Assembly (NCBI GenBank): GCA_007134625.1
Contig: SLKL01000097.1
Location: forward strand, 1-7,021
Length of the DNA stretch: 7,021 nucleotides
Reading direction: 5' to 3'
Source: Saprospiraceae bacterium
Lineage (GTDB): Bacteria; Bacteroidota; Bacteroidia; Chitinophagales; Saprospiraceae
Shown here one piece after another: positions 1 through 6,675 of this stretch (within the stretch, counting starts at the first letter, position 1; each line of letters opens with the position of its first letter). The notes under the pieces are model-generated. The model worked only from the letters and a program-made list of their open reading frames with translations, did not search any database and was not told the origin of the DNA. A program made the position numbers and the translations under genes.

Positions 1-2
1 AA

Positions 3-128
3 AGCCAAATCCTGATAAACGACAGCTGCTACGAAAAGGTTAAGGAGTCCTTCACCTGCAAACATGTAGGAAAACTAAGTTTAAAAAACAAGAGGAGGCC
101 AATCGATGCTTATGAGGTATTGAGCTAA
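3..128 (+). CDS. C-terminal end of a probable class III adenylate/guanylate cyclase (5' part outside the window)
   Basis: Frame 3 is open from the left edge to a TAA at 126-128 and gives 41 residues. The tail has the pattern typical of the last strands of class III nucleotide cyclase catalytic domains: LINDSCYEKVKESF, then HVGKLSLKNKRRPIDAYEVL, corresponding to the family's 'is..tye.vk..f....lG...lKg...pv.vYeVl'. If this is right, the complete protein makes cAMP or cGMP from ATP or GTP; the catalytic metal-binding and transition-state residues lie upstream and cannot be seen. The gene converges on xdhC, with 97 bases between the two stop codons, so it is not part of the xdh operon. The family call rests only on this short tail. 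An unrelated protein with a similar ending is possible but less likely. Confidence 0.7.
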   Translation, partial: SQILINDSCYEKVKESFTCKHVGKLSLKNKRRPIDAYEVLS

Positions 129-132
129 ATCA

Positions 133-167
133 TCAGACATCTGAATAAGTGATAGTTCTATGTCTGA
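133..167. terminator. Intergenic hairpin between two convergent genes, possible weak terminator
   Basis: TCAGACAT (133-140) and ATGTCTGA (160-167) form a perfect 8-bp stem with a 19-base loop. It begins four bases after the stop of the plus-strand cyclase gene and lies 59 bases beyond the xdhC stop, the place expected for a bidirectional terminator. There is no good T run on either side and the loop is long, so terminator activity is a guess; the inverted repeat is certain. Confidence 0.35.
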
Positions 168-225
168 AAAGGTGAATGTGAGCTTTTTGTTTCAAATAAC
201 TCAATCTTCCTAATTTCAAATCCCT

Positions 226-1170
226 CTACCCCACGCCCCGATTCTTCCATTCTATTAACTGGGCTGCAATACTAATCGCGATCTCGTGAGTGGTTTCGCT
301 TTTTATATCAATGCCAATTGGTGCTACTACTCTTTCGAGCTCCTCCTGCTTAAAACCTTCCTCCAATAATTCCCGCCAAAGGGTTTCAATTTTCTTTTTA
401 CTGCCCATCATGCCAAGATAGTGATAATTTCTCCCCAGCAGTTGCCGGATGATCTGCTTGTCAGTGCGATAACCAAAAGAAATGATGACTACAAAAACAT
501 TTTCACCCTCCGGAATGTGCTCTTCAATGTTAGAGTAATCAACTACCTTTTTGGAATGCGCAAAGGTGTTTTCCTCCATGGTATTCAGACCGGGGCGGTT
601 ATCCAAAAGGTGGATATTGAAATCCAGTAAAGACAATACTTGTGAAACGGCAAGACCCACATGACCCGCTCCAATTACATAAACTTCGTTTTGCAGCTGC
701 AGGGGCATTTGGAAGTTCCAGATGGATTCTGATTGCTTAGTAAATTGAGGGTGTAGAACTTTTCCCGGGAAAATATCGACGCCGCTTTCTGAATATTGGA
801 GATGATTACCTTGCGAAGAAGGTAGTGATTCCATCCAGCTCCAATCCTTTTTGTCCAGATAGTAAAAAGCGATGGTCTGCGCTCCGGAACAGATCATGCC
901 CGATCGGTTATGACCTTCCTCCGTACTGTGTTTTTGCACTTTTATAAAGGGTTTAAACGGTCCTTTTTCAAGTAATGAACGGGCGAGTTCCACCAGTTTG
1001 TGCTCCATAATACCCCCTCCGATTGTTCCTGTCATATCATTCAGAGTAATCAGCATATGAAAACCCTGCCTACCCGGACTGCTTCCATCGTGTGTCGTCA
1101 CTACCATTAGCACAGCGGTCTCATCCTTCTCGAGTAGTTTCGTCGCCTTTTTATAAAATTTTAGAACCAT
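226..1170 (-). CDS. xdhC: XdhC/CoxI family molybdenum cofactor sulfuration and insertion factor
   Basis: This 314-residue protein shows both halves of the XdhC/CoxI family. The N-terminal domain contains TTHDGSSPGRQGF near residue 25, GTIGGGIMEH near 48 and the conserved MICSGAQT near 93. The C-terminal Rossmann domain has VYVIGAGHVG near 184, YLGMMGSKKK near 263 and APIGIDIKSETTHEIAISIA near 288. Characterised XdhC proteins bind molybdopterin cofactor, promote its terminal sulfuration and deliver it to xanthine dehydrogenase. The cofactor-binding role is family knowledge; the cysteine in MICSG is the residue usually implicated. An open frame continues upstream to 1227, but the ATG at 1168-1170 (MVLKFYKKATKLL) gives the normal family N-terminus and overlaps the upstream membrane-protein gene by only 10 bases, so I chose it. 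It is the last gene of the operon. Confidence 0.93.
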   Translation of the reverse strand: MVLKFYKKATKLLEKDETAVLMVVTTHDGSSPGRQGFHMLITLNDMTGTIGGGIMEHKLVELARSLLEKGPFKPFIKVQKHSTEEGHNRSGMICSGAQTIAFYYLDKKDWSWMESLPSSQGNHLQYSESGVDIFPGKVLHPQFTKQSESIWNFQMPLQLQNEVYVIGAGHVGLAVSQVLSLLDFNIHLLDNRPGLNTMEENTFAHSKKVVDYSNIEEHIPEGENVFVVIISFGYRTDKQIIRQLLGRNYHYLGMMGSKKKIETLWRELLEEGFKQEELERVVAPIGIDIKSETTHEIAISIAAQLIEWKNRGVG

Positions 1171-1640
1171 ACACTGCTCATTGAATAGTAGATCGCCATC
1201 AGTCCTGAAAAGGTTGCACTTGCCCAAAATCTGAACTTGAGACTGATCTTGTTTTGTATTACAAAGTTAGCAAAAATAGAAAGTGGAATATTAATCAAAA
1301 AAGCGATGAGTGCAGAATACAAAAGGGCGGTAGAGATATCTCCTGCCTTTCCACTGAATAAATAAATGAGCACCAGATGCCGGGCAATCCAAATGGGGTT
1401 GAAGTAAATTAATGCAAGAGTGGTGTTGGCAAACATCCTCTTTTTCTTGCTCATCTTGCTGATTTTCCGTTCAATCCATTTAAAATAGGTCTGAATTTCC
1501 CAGGCGTAAAGTGTACTACCGATGATCAGAATACCAAGACAACGTATCAGGCTGAATTCCCCTACCAAAAGTGCAGCAATGGTATCTCCGGTGAGGTAGA
1601 TGATCCCTCCAGTAAGACTCTGCTTAAGAAATCCCTGCAT
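1161..1640 (-). CDS. Small multi-pass membrane protein in the xdh operon, possibly Mpv17/PMP22-like
   Basis: This is a 159-residue hydrophobic protein of unproven function. Likely membrane segments lie near residues 11-27, 31-48, 72-95, 103-125 and 137-153, with a basic stretch (RKISKMSKKKR) at 58-68 that probably faces the cytoplasm. Several landmarks are spaced as in the Mpv17/PMP22 family: a GD after the first segment (LTGDTIAALLV), an aromatic/W-x-x-R element (YFKWIER) after the second, and a late ANFVIQNKISLKFRF resembling the family's NF-x-VP...R signature. This resemblance is by eye only. The start at 1638-1640 overlaps the end of xdhB by 17 bases, and the stop overlaps the xdhC start by 10, so translation is probably coupled. 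The frame remains open upstream to 1796, but that part is antisense-free shadow of xdhB's own coding sequence. Its position suggests a role linked to xanthine dehydrogenase, such as membrane tethering or transport; that is inference. Confidence 0.8.
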   Translation of the reverse strand: MQGFLKQSLTGGIIYLTGDTIAALLVGEFSLIRCLGILIIGSTLYAWEIQTYFKWIERKISKMSKKKRMFANTTLALIYFNPIWIARHLVLIYLFSGKAGDISTALLYSALIAFLINIPLSIFANFVIQNKISLKFRFWASATFSGLMAIYYSMSSVWF

Positions 1641-3921
1641 CCTCAACTTGTATATCCTGGAAAGTGGTCGAAACTTGCTTTTTACAGAGATCCATAAGCA
1701 CCTTTTCGGGAGTGTAAGGCGCATTAAATTCCAAGTTCGCTGCGGGATTGAAAGCCTTAACTGCATTGCGGATGGCAAAATAAGCACCCAATCCATACAT
1801 TAACGGAGGTTCGCCAACTGCTTTTGACTTTTTTATCGCCAATTCGTGTCCATCACTATCGAAATGAGCAATAAGGATTTCTTTCGGAACACTATAAATA
1901 TCAGGCACCTTGTAGGTGGATAGTGCATTGGACATCAAACGCCCCTTTTTATCGTAGAGCAGTTCCTCCATTGTCATCCAGCCTATACCCTGTACCAAAC
2001 CACCCTCTATCTGTCCATTGTCCACAGGGAGATTCATACTTTTTCCGCCGTCGTGCACCAATTTCACACTGTCAAAATGATAGGTTCCTTTGAGACAGTC
2101 CACCGTCACGCATATTACAGCAGTCCCGTAAACGTGATAGGCAAACGGATGCCCTTTTTCTTTGCTTTTATCGTAGTGAATGATCGGTGTTGCATAATGC
2201 GCGTGTTCACTCAAACTGACTCTTTTGCTAAAAGCCAGTTGCACCAGCTCATTCCAGCTCATGGGAGTCTCTTTATCGCCGGAGAAAATTTTGTTGTCGC
2301 GTATGGAGATATTATCTGTCCCAAGGGCGTCTTCTGCTACTTTTTTCAAACGATCCAACACGCAATTGCAGGCCATTTGAAGTGCTTTTCCGTTCAGATC
2401 GGCTCCCGCGCTTGCAGCCGTCGGTGAAGTATTGGCTATCCGAAGGGTGTTAGTAGATTCAATTTTAACTCTATCAGGGCTGATACCAAAGGTCTCACAC
2501 GCTACTTGTAGCAATTTAGTGTTGACACCCTGTCCCATTTCGACAGCTCCGGTACTGACCACAACACTGCCATCGTGATAAACATGAACGAGAGCCCGCG
2601 CATGATTCATCATGGTATTGGTAAATGATATACCGAAGCAAATGGGCTGAACTGCCAGACCTTTTTTGAATCTGAAACTCGATTGATTAAAATCCGCTAT
2701 CTCAGTTTTCATTTCTTCGATTCCGTATAGTTTCTCGCATTCTTCCCAGGTCGGTGTGGCCAGAACTCCCTCCATCTTTTGACCATAAGACATTATGTCT
2801 CCTTCAGAGAGCAGATTCTTCCGTTGTATGGTATCTGGAGAAACATCGATTTTCTCAGCTGCATGGGCGATGGCGCACTCGATAATAAATTTTCCCTGCG
2901 GGCCGCCAAAACCCCTAAAAGCCGTATTGGGTGGGAGATTGGTTTTGCAGCTAAGAGCTGTTGCTCGTACATTGGGTACAAAGTAGGCATTGGTGGAGTG
3001 AAACAAGGTACGCTCCAAAACTGCAGGCGAAAGGTCAGCAGCAGCTCCGGCATTCTGGTAGTGGGTGGCCTCGTATGCCAATATTTTAAGGTCTTTTGAA
3101 AGTCCGATCTTGTAGTCAGAAGAATATGGATGTCGCTTCCCTGTCATCAACATATCATCCATTCGATGCATAGAAAATTTTACCGGTCTTCCCAAGCTGA
3201 AAGCGGCCAATGCAACCATCACAGCCCAGGCAGTCGCCTGATCTTCCTTGCCGCCAAAACCACCACCTAATCGCTGTACGTTGACCTCTACTTTGTGCAT
3301 CGGTATATCCAAAACCAAGGCTACTGTTTTCTGAACAGCAGTCGGACCTTGAGTAGAAGAGGCCACAAAGATGCATCCATCCTCCTTGGGCCAGGCATAT
3401 GCTCCCTGAGATTCAATATAAAGGTGCTCCTGTCCATTTACATCCGCTTTGCCTTCAAAAACATAAGCGCATTCACTCCAGATTTGATCAGGATTACCCA
3501 TCTCAAAGGTCCTTGGAGGTACGATGAGGTGTCCTTTTTGAGCAGCTTCTCTGGGATCGGTAATTACAGGCAATTCATCATACTGCAGTTCTATTTTTTC
3601 TCTTGCAAGCCGGCACAACAATTCAGATTTTCCTACAATTAAGCCGATGGGCTGCCCACGAAAATGCAGTTCATCCTCTGCAAATAGCGGTTCATCCGGT
3701 ACAATTCCACCAATTTGATTCGCACCGGGAATGTCGCTGTGTAGAAAAATGGCCTCTATCCCATCCATCTTCGATGCCTGACTAATATCCACATCTTTTA
3801 AAATTCCATGAGCCACCGGAGAATAAAACGGCAAAGCAAAAAGAGTCCCATGAATCTCTTGAATATCATCGAGATAAATAGACCTGCCGGTTACGTGGTT
3901 TTGTGCATCAATATTTATTAT
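1624..3921 (-). CDS. xdhB: Xanthine dehydrogenase molybdopterin-binding subunit; start codon apparently lost (ATA)
   Basis: The 765-residue frame has the full large-subunit architecture: N-terminal hammerhead domain (HVTGRSIYLDDI, then SPVAHG) and the Mo-binding domains. Counting from the ATA at 3921, active-site residues matching bovine xanthine oxidase are Q191 (bovine 767), F222 and E226 in GGGFGGKE (798, 802), R304 in ERTLFH (880), R336 and F338 in AFRGFGG (912, 914), F433 and T434 in GISFT (1009, 1010), and the catalytic E704 in VGEPPL (1261). It therefore should oxidise hypoxanthine/xanthine or a related purine. The conserved sequence extends well upstream of the first canonical start in frame, a TTG at 3834, which would delete about 29 conserved residues. 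No ATG, GTG or TTG exists between the in-frame stop at 3964-3966 and 3834. Comparison with the duplicate junction at 4314 shows that ATA at 3919-3921 replaces an ATG. Function is clear; whether it is translated efficiently is not. Confidence 0.9.
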   Translation of the reverse strand: MINIDAQNHVTGRSIYLDDIQEIHGTLFALPFYSPVAHGILKDVDISQASKMDGIEAIFLHSDIPGANQIGGIVPDEPLFAEDELHFRGQPIGLIVGKSELLCRLAREKIELQYDELPVITDPREAAQKGHLIVPPRTFEMGNPDQIWSECAYVFEGKADVNGQEHLYIESQGAYAWPKEDGCIFVASSTQGPTAVQKTVALVLDIPMHKVEVNVQRLGGGFGGKEDQATAWAVMVALAAFSLGRPVKFSMHRMDDMLMTGKRHPYSSDYKIGLSKDLKILAYEATHYQNAGAAADLSPAVLERTLFHSTNAYFVPNVRATALSCKTNLPPNTAFRGFGGPQGKFIIECAIAHAAEKIDVSPDTIQRKNLLSEGDIMSYGQKMEGVLATPTWEECEKLYGIEEMKTEIADFNQSSFRFKKGLAVQPICFGISFTNTMMNHARALVHVYHDGSVVVSTGAVEMGQGVNTKLLQVACETFGISPDRVKIESTNTLRIANTSPTAASAGADLNGKALQMACNCVLDRLKKVAEDALGTDNISIRDNKIFSGDKETPMSWNELVQLAFSKRVSLSEHAHYATPIIHYDKSKEKGHPFAYHVYGTAVICVTVDCLKGTYHFDSVKLVHDGGKSMNLPVDNGQIEGGLVQGIGWMTMEELLYDKKGRLMSNALSTYKVPDIYSVPKEILIAHFDSDGHELAIKKSKAVGEPPLMYGLGAYFAIRNAVKAFNPAANLEFNAPYTPEKVLMDLCKKQVSTTFQDIQVEDAGIS

Positions 3922-3944
3922 ACCAATTCTTTCATTTTGATGGT
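3908..3944 (-). repeat. xdhA/xdhB junction repeat, copy next to xdhB
   Basis: This 37-base segment matches 4301-4337 with four mismatches. Read on the minus strand, it encodes TIKMKELV followed by two TAA stops and then the xdhB head (NID). At the position where the other copy has ATGA, overlapping stop and start, this copy has ATAA. Similarity drops sharply on the xdhB side after the NID codons. Confidence 0.85.
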
Positions 3945-4064
3945 TTTTGAAAAAAAAAGTCGCTTATAATCAGCACTTCCAAGAGAAATTGATTTAAGAA
4001 TCTCGTTACATTCTGTTCCGAGACAGGCAAGGAATTCGCCAACAGAGTTGGGAACAAGCACCGT
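3918..4064 (-). pseudogene. Degenerate second copy of the xdhA 3' end
   Basis: In one minus-strand frame, 3980-3918 reads GSADYKRLFFSKTIKMKELV then stop. This matches the intact XdhA tail, which has RGSADYKRLLAKRLFF, about ten further residues, then IIKMKELV. About eleven codons are missing between the two blocks. Further upstream in the same frame, to a stop at 4065-4067, the sequence TVLVPNSVGEFLACLG may correspond to XdhA's SAVPLYLKETSAFLLG, again with codons missing before GSADYKR. The 3980-3918 part is convincing; the part above 3980 is tentative. The differences in the shared block include CTA versus TTG, both leucine, as expected for two diverged coding sequences. It has no start and no function of its own. 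Confidence 0.55.
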
Positions 4065-4069
4065 TTAAT

Positions 4070-4091
4070 CTTGTCTCGTCGATTAGACAAG
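4070..4091. repeat. Perfect 7-bp inverted repeat in the xdhA-xdhB spacer
   Basis: CTTGTCT (4070-4076) and AGACAAG (4085-4091) pair perfectly around an 8-base loop. A second small hairpin, CCAAC-aga-GTTGG, lies at 4039-4051. Neither is followed by a T run on either strand, so a terminator role is doubtful. They may reduce readthrough into xdhB or be the remains of an inserted repeat element. Confidence 0.45.
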
Positions 4092-4233
4092 GCGATTTCA
4101 GATTTTTTATTGAATTGTTGATTGTTCATCGTGTCATATTCTTTTGTGCAGTTTCAACACTTTTTACAAATATCGAAATCAATCGATTGTTATTCTTTCA
4201 GTCTGGCATTTATCACTTCAAAAATCGCTGTTC

Positions 4234-4247
4234 GTTAATCGTTAATC
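4234..4247 (+). repeat. Tandem 7-base repeat in the spacer
   Basis: GTTAATC occurs twice in direct succession and is embedded in a stretch rich in ATCGAT and AATC words (4181-4266). This simple-sequence texture differs from the coding DNA on both sides and resembles short dispersed repeats seen between Bacteroidota genes, a comparison made from memory only. Confidence 0.5.
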
Positions 4248-4300
4248 GATATTCAATTTCATTTTCGATAAACAACAAATTAATGTCTCGCCTAAGGCTG

Positions 4301-4337
4301 TCAATATTTATCATACTAGTTCTTTCATTTTGATGAT
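4301..4337 (-). repeat. xdhA/xdhB junction repeat, copy next to xdhA
   Basis: This partner of 3908-3944 encodes the true end of XdhA (IIKMKELV) and keeps the ATGA at 4311-4314, in which the xdhA stop TGA overlaps an ATG. From that ATG the frame reads MINID, matching the xdhB head IINID, and then diverges into 28 unrelated codons before a stop at 4213. It therefore preserves the likely original coupled xdhB start, now detached from xdhB. Confidence 0.85.
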
Positions 4338-5717
4338 TTCGGGAAAAAGGTGAATGAAATGGGCGAAGAACAGCCGTTTTGCCAAAAGTCTCTTGTAATC
4401 AGCACTTCCTCGGGCATCGCCGATGGGACTGATTTCTTTTTGCATTACCGATTCTGCTGTAACGATATTGTTGTAGTTGAGATTTTTGCCCAAAAGAAAT
4501 GCTGAAGTTTCTTTTAAATAAAGTGGCACAGCACTAACTCCACCAATGGATAAATTGATATCAACAATCACATCTGCCTCCACGCTTATTTTTATCGCGG
4601 TGTTTACACTTGCAATATCTAGATATTGTCTTTTACATACTTTCTCGAAGTGAAATTTTTCAGCCTTTGGAATGGGAATAAATATACGGCTGATGATTTC
4701 GTCCTGTTTAAGGTCTGTTTGCTTATAATCAAAATAAAATTCTTTTAGCGGTAGTCTGCGAAGATTGCCCTCGAGGTTTTCTATCTCCAGTCCTGCACCA
4801 AGAGCGAGAAGAATAATGGTAAAATCACCTATTGGAGAAGCGTTTACCAGATTACCGGCTATGGTTCCAATGTTTCTTATGGGATGCGAAGAGATCAATT
4901 TCATATAATCGTACCAAGCCGGAATGGTATTGATTAGATCGGGGGATTTCATCAGATCCGTGGCAGTTGCAGTCTTGTCAATAATCAGCTGACCGTTTTG
5001 AGGGTGTACTCTGTTTTTATTTTCATCCATTGCCAAAAGTGCAATATCCATGGTTTGAAGCTTGTCGTGTTTCTGTACGTACACATCTGTGCCTCCTCCA
5101 ACAGGTTTTGCTCCATTCGTTGGTGCTTGCTGCGGTTCTATTTCCTTCAATCGCTTTGCTATTTCTTCAAAATAGTTGGGTATAAATCCGTTTTTGATCA
5201 GTTGCTTCAAGCGAGGTCCGTCACTGCAATTTGCCAATTCAATATCTATTCTCTCTGCCGCCCGCTCTATAGATTTATAGCCTGTACATCTGCAAATATT
5301 GCCATCAACAGCGTCTTTTGCTGAGCGGTAAAGCTCTTTTTGAGGGTTTAATACATAACCACAGAGTGAAACCACAAAACCGGGGGTGCAAATTCCACAC
5401 TGAGTACCTGAAAAATCAACCATAGCCTGTTGAACCCTGTTGAGTTTGTCCATATTGAGACCTTCTACGGTGACTACATGCTTTCCGTGTACATTCCCCA
5501 GAGGAGTAAGACAGGAAGTGGCACTTTCGTAAAAGACTTCATCGCCCATTCTTCTTCCGATGAGTACTGTGCAGGCTCCGCAATCGCCCTCACGACACCC
5601 TATTTTTGTTCCTCGCAAGTTGGCTCTGTACCGGATAAAATCCAATAAGGTAAGTACCTTAGGTTCAGCCGTTTTTACCAACTCCTCATTGAGGATGAAT
5701 TCAGTGGTTGTTTCCAT
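4311..5717 (-). CDS. xdhA: Xanthine dehydrogenase small subunit, [2Fe-2S]/FAD
   Basis: At 468 residues this has the usual length for a fused bacterial XdhA. Domains in order: plant-type ferredoxin domain with C41, C46, C49 (GCREGDCGAC) and C69; helical [2Fe-2S] domain with C107, C110 (QCGIC) and C142, C144 (ICRC); FAD-binding domain with GGGTD at 207-211 and TIAGNLVNASPIGD at 285-298; and the CO-dehydrogenase-type flavoprotein C-terminal domain from about 370, ending SADYKR...KMKELV. All eight cluster cysteines are present. It should pass electrons from the Mo site in XdhB through both clusters to FAD and then to NAD+ or another acceptor, in the cytoplasm. The ATG at 5715-5717 is preceded by a short leader with no clear Shine-Dalgarno sequence. 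It is the first gene of the operon, but a 389-base gap follows before xdhB. I use xdhA for the FeS/FAD subunit, as in Rhodobacter; other genomes label the subunits differently. Confidence 0.95.
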   Translation of the reverse strand: METTTEFILNEELVKTAEPKVLTLLDFIRYRANLRGTKIGCREGDCGACTVLIGRRMGDEVFYESATSCLTPLGNVHGKHVVTVEGLNMDKLNRVQQAMVDFSGTQCGICTPGFVVSLCGYVLNPQKELYRSAKDAVDGNICRCTGYKSIERAAERIDIELANCSDGPRLKQLIKNGFIPNYFEEIAKRLKEIEPQQAPTNGAKPVGGGTDVYVQKHDKLQTMDIALLAMDENKNRVHPQNGQLIIDKTATATDLMKSPDLINTIPAWYDYMKLISSHPIRNIGTIAGNLVNASPIGDFTIILLALGAGLEIENLEGNLRRLPLKEFYFDYKQTDLKQDEIISRIFIPIPKAEKFHFEKVCKRQYLDIASVNTAIKISVEADVIVDINLSIGGVSAVPLYLKETSAFLLGKNLNYNNIVTAESVMQKEISPIGDARGSADYKRLLAKRLFFAHFIHLFPEIIKMKELV

Positions 5718-5744
5718 GTTTTTAGAAATGTGAATAAGTGTGAG

Positions 5745-5776
5745 TAAAGGTAGTTAGGGAAGAGGAATAATCCAAA
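5745..5776 (-). promoter_or_regulatory. Candidate Bacteroidota-type promoter for the xdh operon
   Basis: On the minus strand, TTTG (5776-5773) is followed after 20 bases by TACCTTTA (5752-5745). This fits the Bacteroidota primary sigma pattern TTTG-N19-21-TAnnTTTG except for the last base. Transcription would begin around 5738, giving a leader of about 20 bases before the xdhA ATG at 5717. The position is right, but such short motifs arise by chance in AT-rich DNA. Confidence 0.45.
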
Positions 5777-5826
5777 TTGTGCTTCGCGATAATAATCGGG
5801 CACGGGTTAGAAAGGATCGAACATCA

Positions 5827-5851
5827 AACCTACACGTTCGTTATGTGGGTT
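5827..5851. repeat. Imperfect hairpin between xdhA and the nuclease gene
   Basis: AACCTACA (5827-5834) and TGTGGGTT (5844-5851) pair over 8 bases with one G-T wobble on the plus strand, around a 9-base loop (CGTTCGTTA). It lies 95 bases downstream of the nuclease stop and upstream of the xdhA promoter candidate. There is no adjacent T run. It could end transcription from the nuclease gene or be part of a repeat; nothing else is recognisable in the 228 bases between the two genes. Confidence 0.3.
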
Positions 5852-6635
5852 CACAGCTTTCCTGTCCTACGAAGCAAATATTATGTCCTGACTTGGCTAT
5901 AGAAAATCCATGTCTTAGCTTAGGTCATGTTGTACTTGAAGGTTTTTATTTTTGTTGTTTTTCGCTGTCCGATTTGTCCAGTTTCTCAATGTTTTCTTTC
6001 ACTAATTTTTCCAACTCATAAGAAGCAACACCCAAAGGTTTTGACATTCCGCGCATTGCGTATTCTACTTTCACCTTACTTTTTGAAGCACACAACAAAA
6101 GTCCGATGGTTGGTTCATCTGCTGGTGTTTTCAATTTATCGTCAATAGCACTAATATAAAAATTGAGTTTTGAGACGTATTCTGGCAAAAACTCACCTGC
6201 TTTTAATTCAATTACGACATAAGCGTGTAAAATTGTGTGATAAAATAGCAAGTCAATTTTGTAGTCAGTTTCGTCCACTTCAACTTTGTATTGTCTACCT
6301 ACAAACGCAAAACCTCTGCCTAAATCCAAAAGAAAGTCAGCAATTTTTTGTGTCAATAGATTTTCAATTTCCATTTCTTTTGCTTTACGTGAAAGCATTA
6401 GAAAATCAAAATTATAACGGTCTTTCAAAACACTTTTTGCTAAGTCGCTTTGGTAATCGGGCAAAGTGTGTTCAAAATTGTTCAATGCTTTTCCCTCACG
6501 TTCGTACAGTTTACTTTGAATATGTAAAAGCATTACATCTCTACTCCATTCATTTTTAGCGGATTCAGTAATATAATAAGCCCTTTTTGTTGTGTCTTTT
6601 ACTTTGGATAACAAACTGATGTGATGATACCAAGT

Positions 6636-6664
6636 AATTTGTGCAAGTGGGACTTGCACAAATT
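6636..6664. repeat. Perfect 13-bp palindrome inside the nuclease gene
   Basis: AATTTGTGCAAGT (6636-6648) and ACTTGCACAAATT (6652-6664) are perfect reverse complements around GGG. On the minus strand this encodes NKFVQVPLAQI. It is the second of two related palindromes in the gene. Confidence 0.9.
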
Positions 6665-6675
6665 TGTTTTTAGAA

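Larger units (their letters stand above)
3945..4300. other. Non-coding spacer between xdhA and xdhB, probable insertion scar
   Basis: These bases separate the two copies of the xdhA/xdhB junction. The stretch is A+T-rich, contains the degenerate xdhA tail at its left side, a tandem 7-mer near 4234 and two hairpins (4039-4051 and 4070-4091). A 65-codon minus-strand frame (3932-4129) has no recognisable domain and ends inside the xdhA-like remnant, so I do not call it a gene. There is no transposase, no clear terminal inverted repeat and no convincing promoter. Subunit genes of this enzyme normally abut or overlap, so a gap of this size inside the operon is itself odd. Confidence 0.6.

Noticed and set aside
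1171..1227. 19-residue N-terminal extension of XdhC beginning at MGKCNLF
   Set aside because: It overlaps the membrane-protein gene and has no family counterpart; the ATG at 1170 matches the usual XdhC N-terminus.
1641..1796. 52-codon upstream extension of the membrane-protein frame
   Set aside because: It lies entirely inside the xdhB coding sequence, is basic and non-hydrophobic, and the start at 1640 gives a compact gene with a short overlap.
2053..2427. 124-codon plus-strand frame
   Set aside because: Antisense shadow of xdhB, which has full domain and active-site support.
3932..4129. 65-codon minus-strand frame starting MNNQQFNKKSEIALSN
   Set aside because: No recognisable domain, and its last third lies over the degenerate xdhA tail in a different frame. 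I briefly considered a remnant of a four-helix-bundle (S23-like) gene, but no clear motif supports it.
4213..4314. 33-codon frame after xdhA as a genuine small gene
   Set aside because: Its start is explained as the relict xdhB start and the remainder shows no motif or conservation that can be judged here.
5779..6148. Overlapping plus-strand frames of 80 and 73 codons between xdhA and the nuclease gene
   Set aside because: No domain or start context, low-complexity Phe/Cys/Ser composition, and much of the length is antisense to the nuclease C-terminus.
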